DNA of 64,000 nt from Apostichopus japonicus (lineage: Eukaryota; Echinodermata; Holothuroidea; Aspidochirotida; Stichopodidae), in assembly GCF_037975245.1 (NCBI RefSeq), contig NC_092579.1, positions 30,403,666 through 30,467,665 on the forward strand, written 5' to 3'. Position numbers and translations under genes: made by a program. How positions within the stretch are numbered: position 1 is the stretch's first letter; each line of letters opens with the position of its first letter. Under the pieces are notes generated by a model. That model did no database searches. It saw only the letters and a program-made list of their open reading frames with translations, and was not told where the DNA came from. Shown piece after piece: positions 52,001 through 64,000 of the stretch.

Positions 52001-52607
52001 ACTTAATGAGTTTCTGAAATGGCCATGTGTTTGATACAAGTGAAAATGTATACTGAACCTCTGCCATAACGGCAATGTCTTTAACACAAAAACTGATGAA
52101 ACTGGTGAAACTGTACAGGTAACATTAACTCATTGACAAATCTAAGCTGTGTATAACCTGACCATATTAGCATTTCAAGCGTATTTAACAAGTTAGTTTT
52201 GAATTTAGGGGACAGTTATAGGCATTCCAGGGTTTTTTACAACTTAGCAACTCTGTTCTCTTTCCTATTATCTCACACAAGGTACTATAGACGTAGACCG
52301 TCATTTGAGATCATTCTGATATTGCTGACCAAGCAAGAGAAACAAAATATCACAATAATCACTACACTCTCTCAAACCGATAGCTAAATTCAAATTAAAA
52401 CTTAGTAGATTTCCTATACCGCGATTCTCTCTCCCGGGAGATTTAAGTTCAAACTGCAAGTTCTAACTCGTTCGACGTTGCCCAAAGAGATGTACAAGCC
52501 TCGTCAGTTGTAGATTTAATTAATGAAGAAAGAGCTATTTATTACCTAGATCTGATAATTTGATTTTCAACGAATGCTAAATCATCTACAAGCTATTCAG
52601 GTGGGGT

Positions 52608-52757
52608 ACACCCCTCAGTCCGACAAGTTTTCAGTCCGACAAATTTTCAGTCCGAATATAAAATACACGTTTCCATTCCGAATATGAAATACACGTTTTC
52701 AGTCCGATAATAAAATACACGTTTTCCAGTCCGATAATGAAATACACGTTTTCAGTT
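52608..52757. repeat. Short tandem repeat, 26-28-bp unit
   Basis: Five to six copies of TTTTCAGTCCGA(T)AATAAA followed by ATACACG; the first copies are shortened. Confidence 0.88.
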
Positions 52758-53139
52758 GGGGAATGAAAGCATGCAGTTTTAATGCCATAATATCACCAAT
52801 AGACGGTGACAGCCCGAACTGATAGTAAAGAAATCGATTGAATCTTTCGTATTAAGTCTCACATCACCGGCCTCAACAAAAACTTGGGACCCCTTAACAA
52901 CTATCAGTTCTACAAAATATTTAGTCCGTTCTTTGCTCCTTAATCCGCTTCTTGTAAAGTCATGCTTTATTTGGTTCTAATTCCATCAATACAATTTACA
53001 CTTACGTAGCGTCATACTTTCATTGTGTTACATTTTGTACTTTTCATTCGACTGCCAAGTATTGCTGACGAAGGTCCCAGGGGGACCGAAAATTCCAACA
53101 TATATTCTAAAACTTTACTCCTTATTTGTCAATTATAAG

Positions 53140-53258
<119 letters not shown>

Positions 53259-54886
53259 TATTAGTCTCGTAGATTAAAGTCTCGTAACAGATGCCGGTAT
53301 TTCGTCATCTTCCAATCTATATAGTACTTGAATTAAGACAAACATATTTAATACGTTTAAGCAAGTGATTGAGCAGATGGTTGTGGCTCAGATGAAACTT
53401 GATCACCTGTCAGTTTTAATTACTATAGACGTGTATACCATCCAACCTTATGTTGAAAAATTAAGTGACGTTATCGTTAAGCGTTTTAAGCGTATATATA
53501 ACTTAAAGTTACACTAGTAATTGTAAACAACAGATAGAGAAGTATTTAAAAGAGGTTGTTTGCTATGTTTCTTTCCTGCTCCTCCGATACTTAGAACGAA
53601 AACTTAAGCAAGCGATGAAGGATTTATGAAAATCAGCCGAGACCAGGAACTGTAATGAAAATTACTTTTCTGTCGCAAATGTCAAGAATGTCAGGATGTT
53701 GTCGTATTCATCGTACTGCAATGACATATTTGAATAGTTAAAATGTTTCAATTTTCTTTATTCATTCGGTCGATGCGTGGCCCAGTCACTGTTCAAAACT
53801 TCATTGCATTTCGATTTTCAATTCGAAATAAGAGCATTTTCTGCATAATACATAAAATAGCTAGTAAATAAGCCGTAACTTATATTTTTGTGCAAGACGC
53901 AGTTTTGAGTTTTCTCATCACGATTAATCAGCATTTCACAGAGTAATAACTCTTAGAGATCCTCATCCCCACGGGGAACGACTTTTCTATTTTCATGCTT
54001 GGCTTAATTTGACAATTAACAGACACCCCACAGGCATTAAGAAATCCATTTCAGCAATCGGAACTTAAAGGAGCCTACAGCTTCTGAAGTGTGCTAACCA
54101 TTTCTTGAAATGTTCATGTTAGAATAAACCACCCGTCCACTTGCCTCATATCACCTTCATACCACCCTTCATCCCAATATTACACTAGAACTCTCAAACC
54201 AGTGAACCTGACGGCTTTGTTTTCCTCGCATATACAATAACCTGGCTTTCCATTGTTATTCATTCACGAGACTACATTGTGCACACTGTACTCTAGTCAA
54301 ATCATTTCACAAGATCGTCTGGTATTATTCGTCTGACAAAATGGCGGTTCCGTGATGGTCCTATACACGGGTTTGGTCTGGCATTATATGATGTTACTGC
54401 TAACGGCGGAAGTACATCAATTATTTTCGGAACGGTTGATCGTGTATTTCACAAACATCAGCAGTTGTCCATCACTGCCTTCAACATGATACAACTTAGC
54501 AGACTTGATATGATCTTAAATCGAAGCTAGACCAGACATGAACGTACGCTAAGCCAGGTGAAAGTCATTGTAAATCAAAGTCAACTTTAAAGTCAAGTCA
54601 CGCCCCATGGATGTAGTGACATTTGCGAGAAGAAATAAAAACACATCCAAAGATGTTGCAAAAACGTACGATTGAGAGAACCTAATCTGATACCACAATA
54701 TGAAATTCAAACTATTTATGACAGTGTCTCGAATTATGATGCATAATTACAAGCCACACGGGGGAACAAACTTAAGATAGGTTAACACTCGTGGAAGTTC
54801 TTTCACAATTCTTCCGGGTTGATCATGACGCTCACAACAATGAAAGTGTCTATGTTACTTATGATCACTTTATATTTCAAAGATAT

Positions 54887-55948
54887 TTATATGTAGAAGA
54901 GTGGTCTGTGTTTGTATCTGGCGGATAAACGGCTTAATGTGTGACATGGGTGTGCTGGAATTTGCCTCTCGTAGGTAACTCCTGGCATCGAACAGTCCCC
55001 TTTTCCACACTCTGTCACAACTTCCTTGGCAGCATGACGAAACAATCGTGACATTAAACAATAAACGACCGGGTTTAAGCAAGTGTGCAGTGACGTCAGG
55101 CACCAACTGATTACCTTGAATCGAAAAGTAAATTGAGTCCAAGGAAATTTGTCTTTGGCTAGTGCAATCCAAACATTGAAGATGTTATGCGGCAGCCAGC
55201 TAACTCCAAAGGCTAGAACCAAAACGCTTATTATAACGGTGACCTGTTTACGGGATCGTTTTACACAATTACTAGAACCAATATTGGATACCTTCCATGT
55301 TGCTTTCATTATAGATGCATACGTAAAAGTTAATAACATTAATGGTACAACGTAACCCACCATAGCCACGAATAACAAATATCTCGGTTTCTGTCTTGCT
55401 GGGTCTGTCCATAAAGAATCGTAACATAGAAACTTGCTGGTATTATTAACCTGTGTTATATCAAATACTATCAAACAAGGACTTGAGAATCCAGCTGCTA
55501 CGATCCAAATAAACACCACGATTATAATACCCCATTTATTACCGAGCCGGTTTGACGGTTTTCTGACAAGCTTAAAATATCGGTCAAAAGACAAGATGAC
55601 GAGTGTGTAAATACTTGCTAACATTGATGATTGTATCACAAAGTTCCACAATTTACACAACAATCGTCCAAATATCCAGTACTTCATGGTTAGGACGGTG
55701 GCGGTGAAAGGAGAGCAGAAAAGTAAAAATAATAAATCAGATAAACTGAGATTAAGGATAAAAATACCGGTGCTGGACCGTGCTGCTACCGGTTTCTTGC
55801 AGGCTATAATTATCACCAGTGCGTTACCGATTAAACCAACAATCATAATAATAGCAAAGGTGACAGCGATCGTGATTTGTCTCCACGGAAACTCCACCGA
55901 TTCCTCCTCCTCGGGAGAGGTCGCGTTATGATTTATCAAGTTATCCAT
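54887..55948 (-). CDS. Class-A GPCR, galanin/allatostatin-A receptor-like (353 aa, intronless)
   Basis: One complete frame with seven hydrophobic segments. The N-terminus carries an N-glycosylation site (N8-A-T). TM1 has GN (Asn42), TM2 NLSLSD (Asp71), and the TM3 base DRY is at 122-124. The disulfide pair is Cys98 with the Cys in FLCYDSLW. TM6 has FGVSWLPHNI and TM7 ends NPVVY. The TM2-TM3 stretch NLSLSDLLFLLFCSPF and ATVLTMKYWIFGRLLCK strongly resembles galanin and allatostatin-A receptors, so the ligand is probably a neuropeptide and coupling is through G proteins at the plasma membrane. TM6 has SWLP instead of CWxP, as in galanin receptors. The cytoplasmic tail is short, with Cys and Ser residues available for palmitoylation and phosphorylation. 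A lineage-specific orphan paralogue is equally possible. Confidence 0.93.
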   Translation of the reverse strand: MDNLINHNATSPEEEESVEFPWRQITIAVTFAIIMIVGLIGNALVIIIACKKPVAARSSTGIFILNLSLSDLLFLLFCSPFTATVLTMKYWIFGRLLCKLWNFVIQSSMLASIYTLVILSFDRYFKLVRKPSNRLGNKWGIIIVVFIWIVAAGFSSPCLIVFDITQVNNTSKFLCYDSLWTDPARQKPRYLLFVAMVGYVVPLMLLTFTYASIMKATWKVSNIGSSNCVKRSRKQVTVIISVLVLAFGVSWLPHNIFNVWIALAKDKFPWTQFTFRFKVISWCLTSLHTCLNPVVYCLMSRLFRHAAKEVVTECGKGDCSMPGVTYERQIPAHPCHTLSRLSARYKHRPLFYI

Positions 55949-58271
55949 GAATTTTCACGTTCAAGTCACATGTGGAAAAGATTTTTTTTGGTTATCTCTC
56001 TTCGATATATATGCTCCGACTGAGATAACACCGCCCCAACACCACATGTATCAACCTTCTGCAAATATACGTATACACGATCAGTTGCAAGCCTGCTATT
56101 AACGGTGACGATATAGGAGAACTAAATTTGCGCAAGTCTTTTGTCGATGTTAAAATGCTGAATAATGGAGTTTTATAGATTCTGATGAGGATGAAAGTAA
56201 GACCGGACGATCTTGTCGAACTGGCTGCAGGATTAAGTTTAAAGGGTAAATGCTCAAGAAGACATGTTTTTATGCCTAATGGAGATTCCTGATGCGCAGT
56301 CTGCGCCCACTTTTTTCTTTATTGTTCCAATCCTGATATATTGCCCGAGAGGCATACACGGGGTACTTGACTAAGCACGTAAATAAGTAATGTTTAGTTT
56401 TTCAAGTGAGTATGAAATAATTCATAACCTGCACACTATAGTTTGTGCGTAACCCACTCCACATTCATGTAACTTGTCAGTAAGTCCGATTTTGTGGTAA
56501 CTATTACTTCAGTGGAATTGTTCACTCCGTAATATAGTGGTATATGTTTCAAGATTAGCCTTGAAAACATACTTAAATTGGTTTGGTACTTAACCCACCC
56601 CCCCCCCCCCCTCCGCCCCTCTCTCTCCTTTCTCCCCTTGTCAAAAGCTGATGAAGCATTTTAAATGTCAAATTGATAGTCAGCTTGTTTAAAGGTATCG
56701 TCGAACGCGATGGGTTAGGATTTCTTTCGTATTCATATTAAATATTCTTTAGATAAAGAAGAAGAATATCTAAATAAAAATATCACAGCAATTTAAAGGC
56801 AATTATACTTTAAAACCATTAATCCCGTCTAATATTTCATGTGTATCAAGGTGTAACGAATCATGCCTGTAAAAATACTCATGTGAAGCAATTAGTACAT
56901 AATGTCAGCAACCGCTCCGTTTCATTTTTAAGTTTGCTCTAATTTAATGTTTCAACCATTGCGAAACAGCATACACGACAGTTATTTCACTAAAATTATC
57001 TTTTCTTATTGCCAATTTTGTCGGGTTTTGCCAAGTTTCTGGTTTTCCACTTCATTTTCACATCATCTTGACGGATCAACAACAATCATTTTCGGCTGTT
57101 AGTGCTTATAGAGAATGAGAAAAAACGTAGCTCTTTTTTGACAGCTTGTTCAGTTCCGAGATTTTAAAATCTTATCCCCGAGGAGTCAATATATAAATAC
57201 TCAATTGCCAATAAATATATTTTTTTCTTGTGACTTTGTGTAGGGATTTTGAGGTATGTTGTCAAAGATTGTGGGGGGGGGGGGGGGCGCTGAATTATTA
57301 ATGTTCGAGAAAGGTTAACAGTATTCATTCTCTCTTAGAGAACAGGGTATTTGCTTTTACTTAATATTAGAATGAAAATGCAGGGATTGAACAATAAATA
57401 TTTGTATGGCAGGAACATTTAGAGGGCAGTAAAACTCTAATATGGATGTGTTAATGGAAAAATCAGTCTCTCGTAGATCGTTGCTTATAATGATTACATG
57501 AATCATTTTGTGATGTCATTGGCCTGCACATGCGTGGGTGATTATTGTAAATCTAGAAAGAAATAGAGGATTTACAATTTCATTAAATAACATCAAAACC
57601 ACTGGTAAAAGTCAACATTATGTTAAATGTTCATCAAAACAAAAAGAAAAGAAAAGAGTACAAGAATGTAAACATTTAAAATAACGTGTGGAAAGAATGT
57701 TAAACAATGTCGTAATGTTTCCATATGTTGAACATTCTTTGTACTCCCATTTAATTTTCTGAGTTTTCATAACAGTTTTTATGATCAGCTGAAAGGTTCG
57801 TGTATCTCAATTATGTTAATATTCACGTTCATCTAGGTTTCAAATGTGACTAACACTGCATGGATATTGATGTATCCGGTTACACTAATCCGTCATCACC
57901 GTCAACCGTCATCACCGAATGATAGTTGCTTCCCCAGGTACAATGATTCGACTGATTCAATGCATGCGAGCTGTTACTGTATATGTTATAACGTAACGAT
58001 TGCTTGCATTAATATTGATGTATCTGGTTACACAAATCCAACTATCATCACCGAATGATAGTTGCTTCCCCAGGTACAATAATTCGACTCTTTCAATGCA
58101 TGCGAGATGTTACTGTATATGTTATAACGTAGCGATTGCTTGAGTGAATATTGATGCATCTGGTTACACAAATCCAATTATCATCACCGAAAGATAGCTG
58201 CTGCTTTTTTTATAAGGATTTTAAGGACTATATGAGTATTGCCACAAGTTCAATAACGAGCAAAGTGAGTC
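55949..58271. other. Intergenic region between two minus-strand genes
   Basis: No coding exon recognised. It contains a C tract at about 56598, a G tract at about 57272 and a 145-bp tandem repeat at 57860. It should hold the GPCR promoter (just above 55948) and the 3'UTR of the CARD gene. Confidence 0.6.
57860..58203. repeat. Tandem repeat, about 145-bp unit, 2.3 copies
   Basis: Copies share ATTGATGTATCTGGTTACAC, TGATAGTTGCTTCCCCAGGT, TTCAATGCATGCGAG and TGTTACTGTATATGTTATAA. The last copy is partial. It lies just downstream of the CARD gene. Confidence 0.9.
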
Positions 58272-60836
58272 TCAGTTCATAAGTTGAACTTTTGAAAGAA
58301 GGAGATATTTTTTTCTTGGTCTCAAACATCCGTCTATTCCCTCCTCACAAATCAGTCTAAAAGCTTCTCTGCCTGGTCCTTTAGCTTGGGCGTCGTACAT
58401 TTTTAATCCGTCTTCCTTCAACTTATCAAACTTTTCCAACTGACCACCTCTCTCTATATTTAGAATAGGTATTAAATCATCTGAAGAATGGCGTATTTGT
58501 TTTATTATTTCAGTCGTGAGATCTTGGCATTGTTTGAGTGATTTATTATAATTAGCGTTGGTTAACTGGGCCTCGGGATATTCCGTTAAGGCTTCCATAA
58601 TCTGTTTGGGTCCCGACAGGGCCCGTTCATCAAAACCTCGTAGTCTGTCGTTAATTAAACCTCGGACCAATGACGCAGCTTGGTCATGCTGTCGAGTAAG
58701 ATCATTTTCTTCCAAGGGTAGCTGGTCCGCAATGTCCTTCATCTTTGTATGATACATCTTTATAGCCATGGTTAGAGTATTATCACTCATGGCCATCTGC
58801 ATGCGGAGTACGTCGTTTTCCATTTCACGACAACAGTGACGTCTCACCTCCAGTTTTGTCGGACCCTTAGCTTTCGCATCGAACTCGCTCAGATGTTTTG
58901 ATTTTATCTCTTTCAGTTTAGAGATAATGTCAAGTTGCTCATGCAAGCTCATTACGGAATGGTCTGCGAGGTATTGCGCACATTCGGTGCTCGCGCGTGC
59001 CACAATACTTGAGCGCAGGTTTTCGCAAAATGCGTGAGATAGGGTGGAGTTCACGAGTAAGAAGTGTTCTTTCTTGTCTTCCATATTGGATCTTAAAATC
59101 GATTCATTTGTTTGTATCTTCTCTGGATTTATTCCTTTACAGCGACTTTGATATTCATTTAGTACTTCCTGGTCGACGGCTGCAAATTTCCTCTGGATCT
59201 CTTCGGAATCAAATCGTGCCTCTACCACGATGTTGTGCAACATATCGCGATATTTGCCGATAGCATCGGAATAAGCGAAATCGGCCACCGCTATTTCAGA
59301 AAGACGTATGTTTGTGTTCATGTCCAACCGTAGTTCTTCCTTCACTTCTTCTTTGTCCGGGCCGTTGGCTTCCTCGTCGTATTCTTTCAGAACGGTTTCC
59401 TTTGCGCATTCTAATTCTGCAAACTTGCAATTTGCGATCTCCTCCAAAACTGGTTTAAGATGGCGCTGTTTAAGTTCTCTCGCTATTTCCGTACAGTTTT
59501 TTGATTCGGTTTTGTGGCTCGAATTTGATGTTTTATTGACTGAATTTGAATCTGATTTGCTATTTTGATGAGATACTGCAACGCCTCCTAGATTCGAATT
59601 AGAGTCCGCTCCTGGTTGCTGTGCAGGGATTGATCGAGGTCTTGGTACCGGAGTTCCTGTGGGCCTCGGACGAAGAACTGGCTTACGTCTTGGGGCTACT
59701 GGTTTAGGGTGGCCCTTCTCCTTTGCTACGAGAACAGAGGGCGGACGAGCTGCAACAGGTGGTCCTAGAATAGATAACAAAAAATATACTAAATGTGCTC
59801 CATGATGCATTTTATATGATTGCTTTCAGTCTGCTCTGTGTTCAATCTATCGACGACGGGGTCTTTTTTTCTGACAATATTATCTTGCTAATTATGTAGG
59901 TCATTTTGATATAAGTAAAACACTTCGACTTTCCAGTTCAATTGACAATGATAATGTCAAAAACCCTGTTTTGCTAGATACATATCAACTTTCAGAAAAA
60001 ATCATAAATCAAACTGCAATTCTTTGCGAAGAAAAATACTATATGAATTTTACTTAACAATTAGTGACGTAAAAGTTTAGAGAAGAATTTTTAATAAAGC
60101 CATACTTGTCACAGACTTGATCATATAAACGTACTTCTGCATTATTATTTGTTTCTTACTTTTTAAAGGACACGAAAAGTCCTCAAATAAGATTTAATTT
60201 TGAACGGTGTTCAATATATATGATATACATTATCAGTAATCAAAATTTCGAGGATCAAATTTAAAATAATAATAATTATACCAAACAATTATATAGCGCG
60301 ATAAGCACCGGCATCATGATGCGCTTTACAAAATAGAATCAATCTTAAAAACTACACAAAAATGAACTTTATAGAAGTTAGTTAAGTCTTGGTCTGCGAA
60401 CACGGGCTATTGATCTGTATCTTATACGTTTTTACGTTACAATAAAAGCTATTATTTAAATTTAAGAAACGGCATGAGTGTTTCTATAGTACTATCACAA
60501 AAGGGAAAGTTTGCAGACCTTACAAGTTAACATACCTTTCAAATTTCTTGGAACGATTTTAGCTTGCTCTTCGAGCTTCTTTGCTAGCATCTGGTACTGC
60601 GCATGCTCGGATAACGCACCAATGAAAACCTGGAATGCATTCCTGCCTTTCGTCTGTAGAATAAAGACGAACGCGTGGACTCGTTCGTTCTTCGATTTTT
60701 TTGCTTCCAATCTCTCGATATCTCTATCCTGCATGACGTCATCCTCAATGAGACGTGGCATTACGTCATCGATCTCCAGTATCTGGGTCAGCCCATCCAA
60801 GCACCGTTCCAGTGCTCGTATCTGAGAATCTTCCAT
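58272..60836 (-). CDS. CARD protein with atlastin/GBP-stalk-like helical repeats (597 aa, two exons)
   Basis: Exon 1 is 60836-60536 and exon 2 is 59764-58272, with a GT-AG intron in phase 1 (donor AAAG-GTATGT, acceptor TTCTAG). Residues 5-92 form a CARD: EDSQIRALERCLDGLTQIL, then VMPRLIEDDVMQDRDIERLE, then FVFILQTKGRNAFQVFIGAL, resembling caspase-adaptor CARDs. Residues 101-150 are Pro/Arg-rich and 150-185 Ser/Asn-rich. The rest is helical, with recurring blocks of type A...Y...M, then H...A...F/YD..AKGP, then a further helix (YDEEANGP, YQSRCKG, FDAKAKGP, FDERALSGP, YDAQAKGP). This matches the helical stalk of atlastin and GBP GTPases, but no GTPase domain precedes it. By family knowledge CARDs recruit caspases or kinases, so an innate-immune or cell-death adaptor is inferred. 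An upstream 5'UTR exon is possible because CACAG directly precedes the ATG. Confidence 0.85.
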
Positions 60837-60853
60837 CTGTGAACAACGTCTGC

Positions 60854-60942
60854 TTGAAAATAATAATAAAATAATAACAACAACAACAATAGCAACAACA
60901 ACAACATCAATAATAACAATAATAATAATAATAATAATAGGG
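60854..60942. repeat. AAT/AAC trinucleotide-rich microsatellite
   Basis: Interrupted AAT and AAC triplets immediately 5' of the CARD coding exon, which creates a spurious hydrophobic extension of the open frame. Confidence 0.92.
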
Positions 60943-61305
60943 TCATTCCATATCAAATACCCAAATTTTGGAGAAGGTTGTAGTTTAAACTTTTTGCAAA
61001 ATTACCAAATTTATTGTATATTTGGAACATCATGGAATAAGCACATTATGTGACTCTTAGTTGCACTGCTTCAAAATTGGCCGACTTATCGCATGCACTT
61101 TAAAAATTACGTAATTTGTCGCCACTGTGGCATTTTGGCATCTTCTTGATTTTTGAGGTCTGATTTCTCAGCAGTTAAACATTCTACTACCTTTCTATGA
61201 CAGAAACCTATAGACCCTATCTCATGGGGGAAAGGCTATAAATGCGTTAATTTTTTTCGGCACCCAAAATCCCAGTGGGAGTGTGACTTGGGCGACAAGC
61301 TTCCA

Positions 61306-61353
61306 AGGGGGGGGGGGGCTGTCGCCCCACGCCCCCGTATCTACGCCACTGGT
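61306..61353 (-). mobile_element. Solo hAT-like terminus
   Basis: GTATCTACGCCACTGG at about 61338-61353 is the reverse complement of a typical hAT-like left end (CCAGTGGCGTAGATAC) and is preceded by a G tract and GTCGCCCC. No matching opposite end was found. Confidence 0.45.
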
Positions 61354-62524
61354 TGGTTATAATAATGATTGTACTTTGTATAGGCCTACCGTGCTACTTC
61401 AGTATCGAATTAAACACACAATGACAAGAAACGTTATTCCCTATGTGCAACATTAACGTCGAGTTTCAGTCGTTCCACATTGAATCGGTGAATACAGTTA
61501 ATGTACACTTAACCAAATCTGCCACCGACATGAAATTGATCTGTTCTATATCCTTGCATTCATAAGACAGTAACTGTTCACATTGGTGAACCTTATAGAA
61601 CGATAGAATCAATTAATTAAATGGCTATCGTGAAACTGAGAGAAGAATCAAATTTGCATATCACTTACATTTTACCCGATGCTTGTGACCAATAAATGGA
61701 TACTCGCCACTATTGGTAACGAACTTTTGTAATAGGTGGTAATACACAACATGCAATTCTTGTAAGCCAATAGTATATGTGTATCAACCAGATACATAGG
61801 CCGAATACATATACAGGACGCTCTATGAAACCTTTGCAAATAAATGTAAATCTATTAAATAGATCAAATATTGACATTTTGGTAGAAAACGAGGTGACTG
61901 GATTGTGAGAGACACTCGCAGCATATCAATACTCATATGAAAAAAAACCCACGAACAATCGTCATTTTATAATAAACAATCTGTTGACAAAGCAGCTATA
62001 GGTGCGTAACGAAGAACGAACTATGGACTCCAAGAAACTATATCGGTACAAGCACGGGGTATTCCCAGTTTGAATCGTGACGTATTATTATTATCCGTGG
62101 CCGGTATTTTCTTGAAGAACTACCAGTTTTATTTTTTTTTATATATTTGTTATCAAAAAGTTATTAAATGATAACTTTAGGCAGAATTTTGGTCTTGTTA
62201 CTGTAATTTTTAGTATTATTGTTTATAAATTCTAATAACTCACCTAAAAAACACGATAACTTCATTTAAACAACAGGGGACCATTGGATGATATTCAACA
62301 CCACTCGTCTTTGCCATATTTGTATTCCTAGTTTGGTAATCTGTTCATAGATGTTTCGATTTGTTACTATATAAGAGATTCAGCACTAATTGTTCATTAA
62401 CCAGAATGCATAATGCATTGAGGTTTTGATGACTTCAATGCACTAGACTTCTGCTTGTTAGTATAACCAGAACTAGCTGTTGCAATAACATTATGGCATG
62501 ATAAACACAGGTCAGTCTACTGTA

Positions 62525-62793
62525 CGTGGCTATACACACCTCCACCAAAAACAATAGGGGTCTTGTATGGGTATGTTATGAATCCACACACCAAGTGTTA
62601 GAGGTATCCACGATTTCTATCGTTAGATATCATGTAATAGGTTTTTCAGAGTTTGACCTCTGGTGACCTATAGGAGATTTGACCTCACAAGCAATATGAT
62701 TCTTGTACTCAATATGGCAAATCCATATACCATGTATGAAAAGTATCCATAATTTCTACCATGAGAAATCATGTTTTGAAGGTTTTCAGGCCT
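62525..62793. repeat. Dispersed or tandem repeat with 'TTTGACCTCTGGTGACC' words, two to three degenerate copies
   Basis: Units contain CTCCACCAAAAACAATAGGG, ATCCACACACCAAGTGT, GAGGTATCCACGATTTCTA and TTTGACCTCTGGTGACC. A related piece (TTGACCTCTAGTGACCCC, then CCTCCACTAAAATC) runs off the right edge at 63910-64000. Confidence 0.75.
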
Positions 62794-63280
62794 CGACAAA
62801 TATTTCTAGAAGTACTCGCTATTTGGCGACCGTGACTAAAAATCTACTCATCAAATTACACTCGCCAGTAGTTCTATGATTGTTGTTCAAGTCTCCAAAC
62901 TACAGATTTGCAACATCAATACTTTCTATGAACAAAGGTTAGGCAGTTAGGCAATTACATGGTGCTACGTATTTGCGCATTGGAAAGTCATGTTTCTTTG
63001 CAGTATGAAATTTAACCTTTTTCCACCAAAAGTAAGTGTTGAACAAAGTAAAACATGACCCAGAATCATAAATAAGCAGTCAAGCCTACTGCAATGTCTT
63101 AAACAATTAAAAATAAAACGTCTGTAAAACCACCTACGAAGATAGCTTAGCTTATGTCACATTATTGCTCCTATATTACTAGGTATACAGTAGCTAGGTG
63201 TGCGCGAGTCCTAAGCCTCTACAGTACCTTACTACTACTTTGAACCGCTACTCGATTAGCGCGACTTCGTACATTTGTCC
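62794..63280 (-). repeat. Dispersed 480-bp repeat, copy 2 (inverted relative to 12060)
   Basis: Reverse complement of about 12060-12541 with small indels. The sharp boundary is at GGCCTCGAC (62794 side); the other side fades near 63280. Confidence 0.8.
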
Positions 63281-63909
63281 CGTTAATTATCTTGTTTGAT
63301 AGCTGCAGATTGATGCGCTATTACTCCATTAAACTGCCTGAATCAAAGCGATCTTTTACGCAATGAAAATCTGAGGTTGTAAGAGCATCGATCTTCCAAA
63401 AATCCTAGCAGCAACAACAGCAAACTTGTCTCAAAACTCCTTAAATTGTTCTATACTCCGCGAATTCTGACTGATATCCAGCCAGCTGGAATTAAGGAGA
63501 TGTTTTGCCATCTTAAGTGTATTGGTATCCTGACTGGTATTGTTCACGTTGTTGTGTTAACGAACCCTATTCTTCCCAACCGTTGCTGGCCTAGACAACA
63601 TAAAATTGCTCACAGGCCTATAGCCAGGTTAGTTCAAGTTGTCCCATAATCATAAACGTGATGACAGTCGAACGTTACTTTTAAGGCTTAGATATGCTGA
63701 AACTGGTGGAAGAGACTACACAAATTGAGATCAACAGCCGATCCAGACAAAAGCTCATGAACTTACTGCAAACTAAGACCGTTTTACACAATTATTTGGC
63801 ATTAGAGATTGGTCATAGCAAAAACTATAACTAGACGAACTGTTAAGTTTCATAAACGTTGCCTGGTCACAACGAACTACATCCAACCTTCCATTCTTGA
63901 GTTGTCGTA

Positions 63910-64000
63910 TTTACAAGGTTTTCACAATTTGACCTCTAGTGACCCCAAATGTTCTTGGACCTCCACTAAAATCAAAAGAGATATTGAACTCAATGTGGTA
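63910..64000. repeat. Partial copy of the 62525 repeat at the window edge
   Basis: It shares AAGGTTTTCACAATTTGACC, TCTAGTGACCCC and CTCAATGTGGT with the 62525-62793 units and is truncated by the window end. Confidence 0.65.

Larger units (their letters stand above)
60837..64000. other. Upstream of the CARD gene, repeat-rich
   Basis: Holds a trinucleotide-rich tract, one single hAT-like end, part of a dispersed repeat family and copy 2 of the 480-bp repeat. No coding exon is supported. Confidence 0.55.

Noticed and set aside
60837-60956. N-terminal hydrophobic extension of the CARD protein
   Set aside because: It is translation of AAT/AAC triplets (Ile/Val runs). The ATG at 60836 directly follows CACAG and starts the CARD cleanly.

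Overview
This is an A+T-rich animal nuclear genome window: GT-AG introns, widely spaced short exons, many minisatellites, long G/C homopolymers and non-autonomous DNA transposons. A SOCS-box RAB40, a galanin/allatostatin-A-type receptor and CARD-containing innate-immunity architecture together suggest a marine invertebrate deuterostome, most likely an echinoderm (sea-cucumber-like). The species call is inference. No bacterial or viral genes were seen.

Layout, left to right. (1) 2.77-6.15 kb, plus strand: a three-exon ankyrin-repeat protein of about 483 aa. (2) 13.19-20.66 kb, plus: a five-exon RAB40 orthologue of 269 aa, a small GTPase with a C-terminal SOCS box. (3) 27.80-41.87 kb, plus: an eleven-exon, 494-aa protein that joins a DESI/PPPDE cysteine isopeptidase domain to a C-terminal PUL domain. 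(4) 46.43-46.77 kb, plus: one probable first coding exon of an unrecognised gene. (5) 54.89-55.95 kb, minus: an intronless class-A GPCR of 353 aa. (6) 58.27-60.84 kb, minus: a two-exon, 597-aa protein with an N-terminal CARD, a Pro/Arg/Ser/Asn-rich linker and several helical repeats resembling the stalk of atlastin/GBP large GTPases, without the GTPase domain.

The most striking structure is that all three multi-exon plus-strand genes carry a tandem array whose unit contains a copy of a real splice junction of that gene. The ANK gene has six copies of the exon-2 donor (150-bp unit). RAB40 has seventeen copies of the acceptor plus start of its SOCS-box exon (about 108-bp unit). The DESI-PUL gene has about thirty-one copies of the exon-8 acceptor (73-bp unit). 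In each case one copy at an array edge is the authentic site and the rest are decoys.

Mobile DNA: three hAT-like non-autonomous elements share a core hairpin. One lies nested in a further hAT-like element that has a perfect 8-bp target duplication. A second terminal-inverted-repeat family has two full copies and one single end. A roughly 480-bp repeat occurs twice, 50 kb apart and in opposite orientation. RAB40 (a CRL5 substrate receptor) and DESI-PUL (isopeptidase plus predicted p97 adaptor) both belong to ubiquitin/UBL biology. Nothing in the sequence shows that they are co-regulated.
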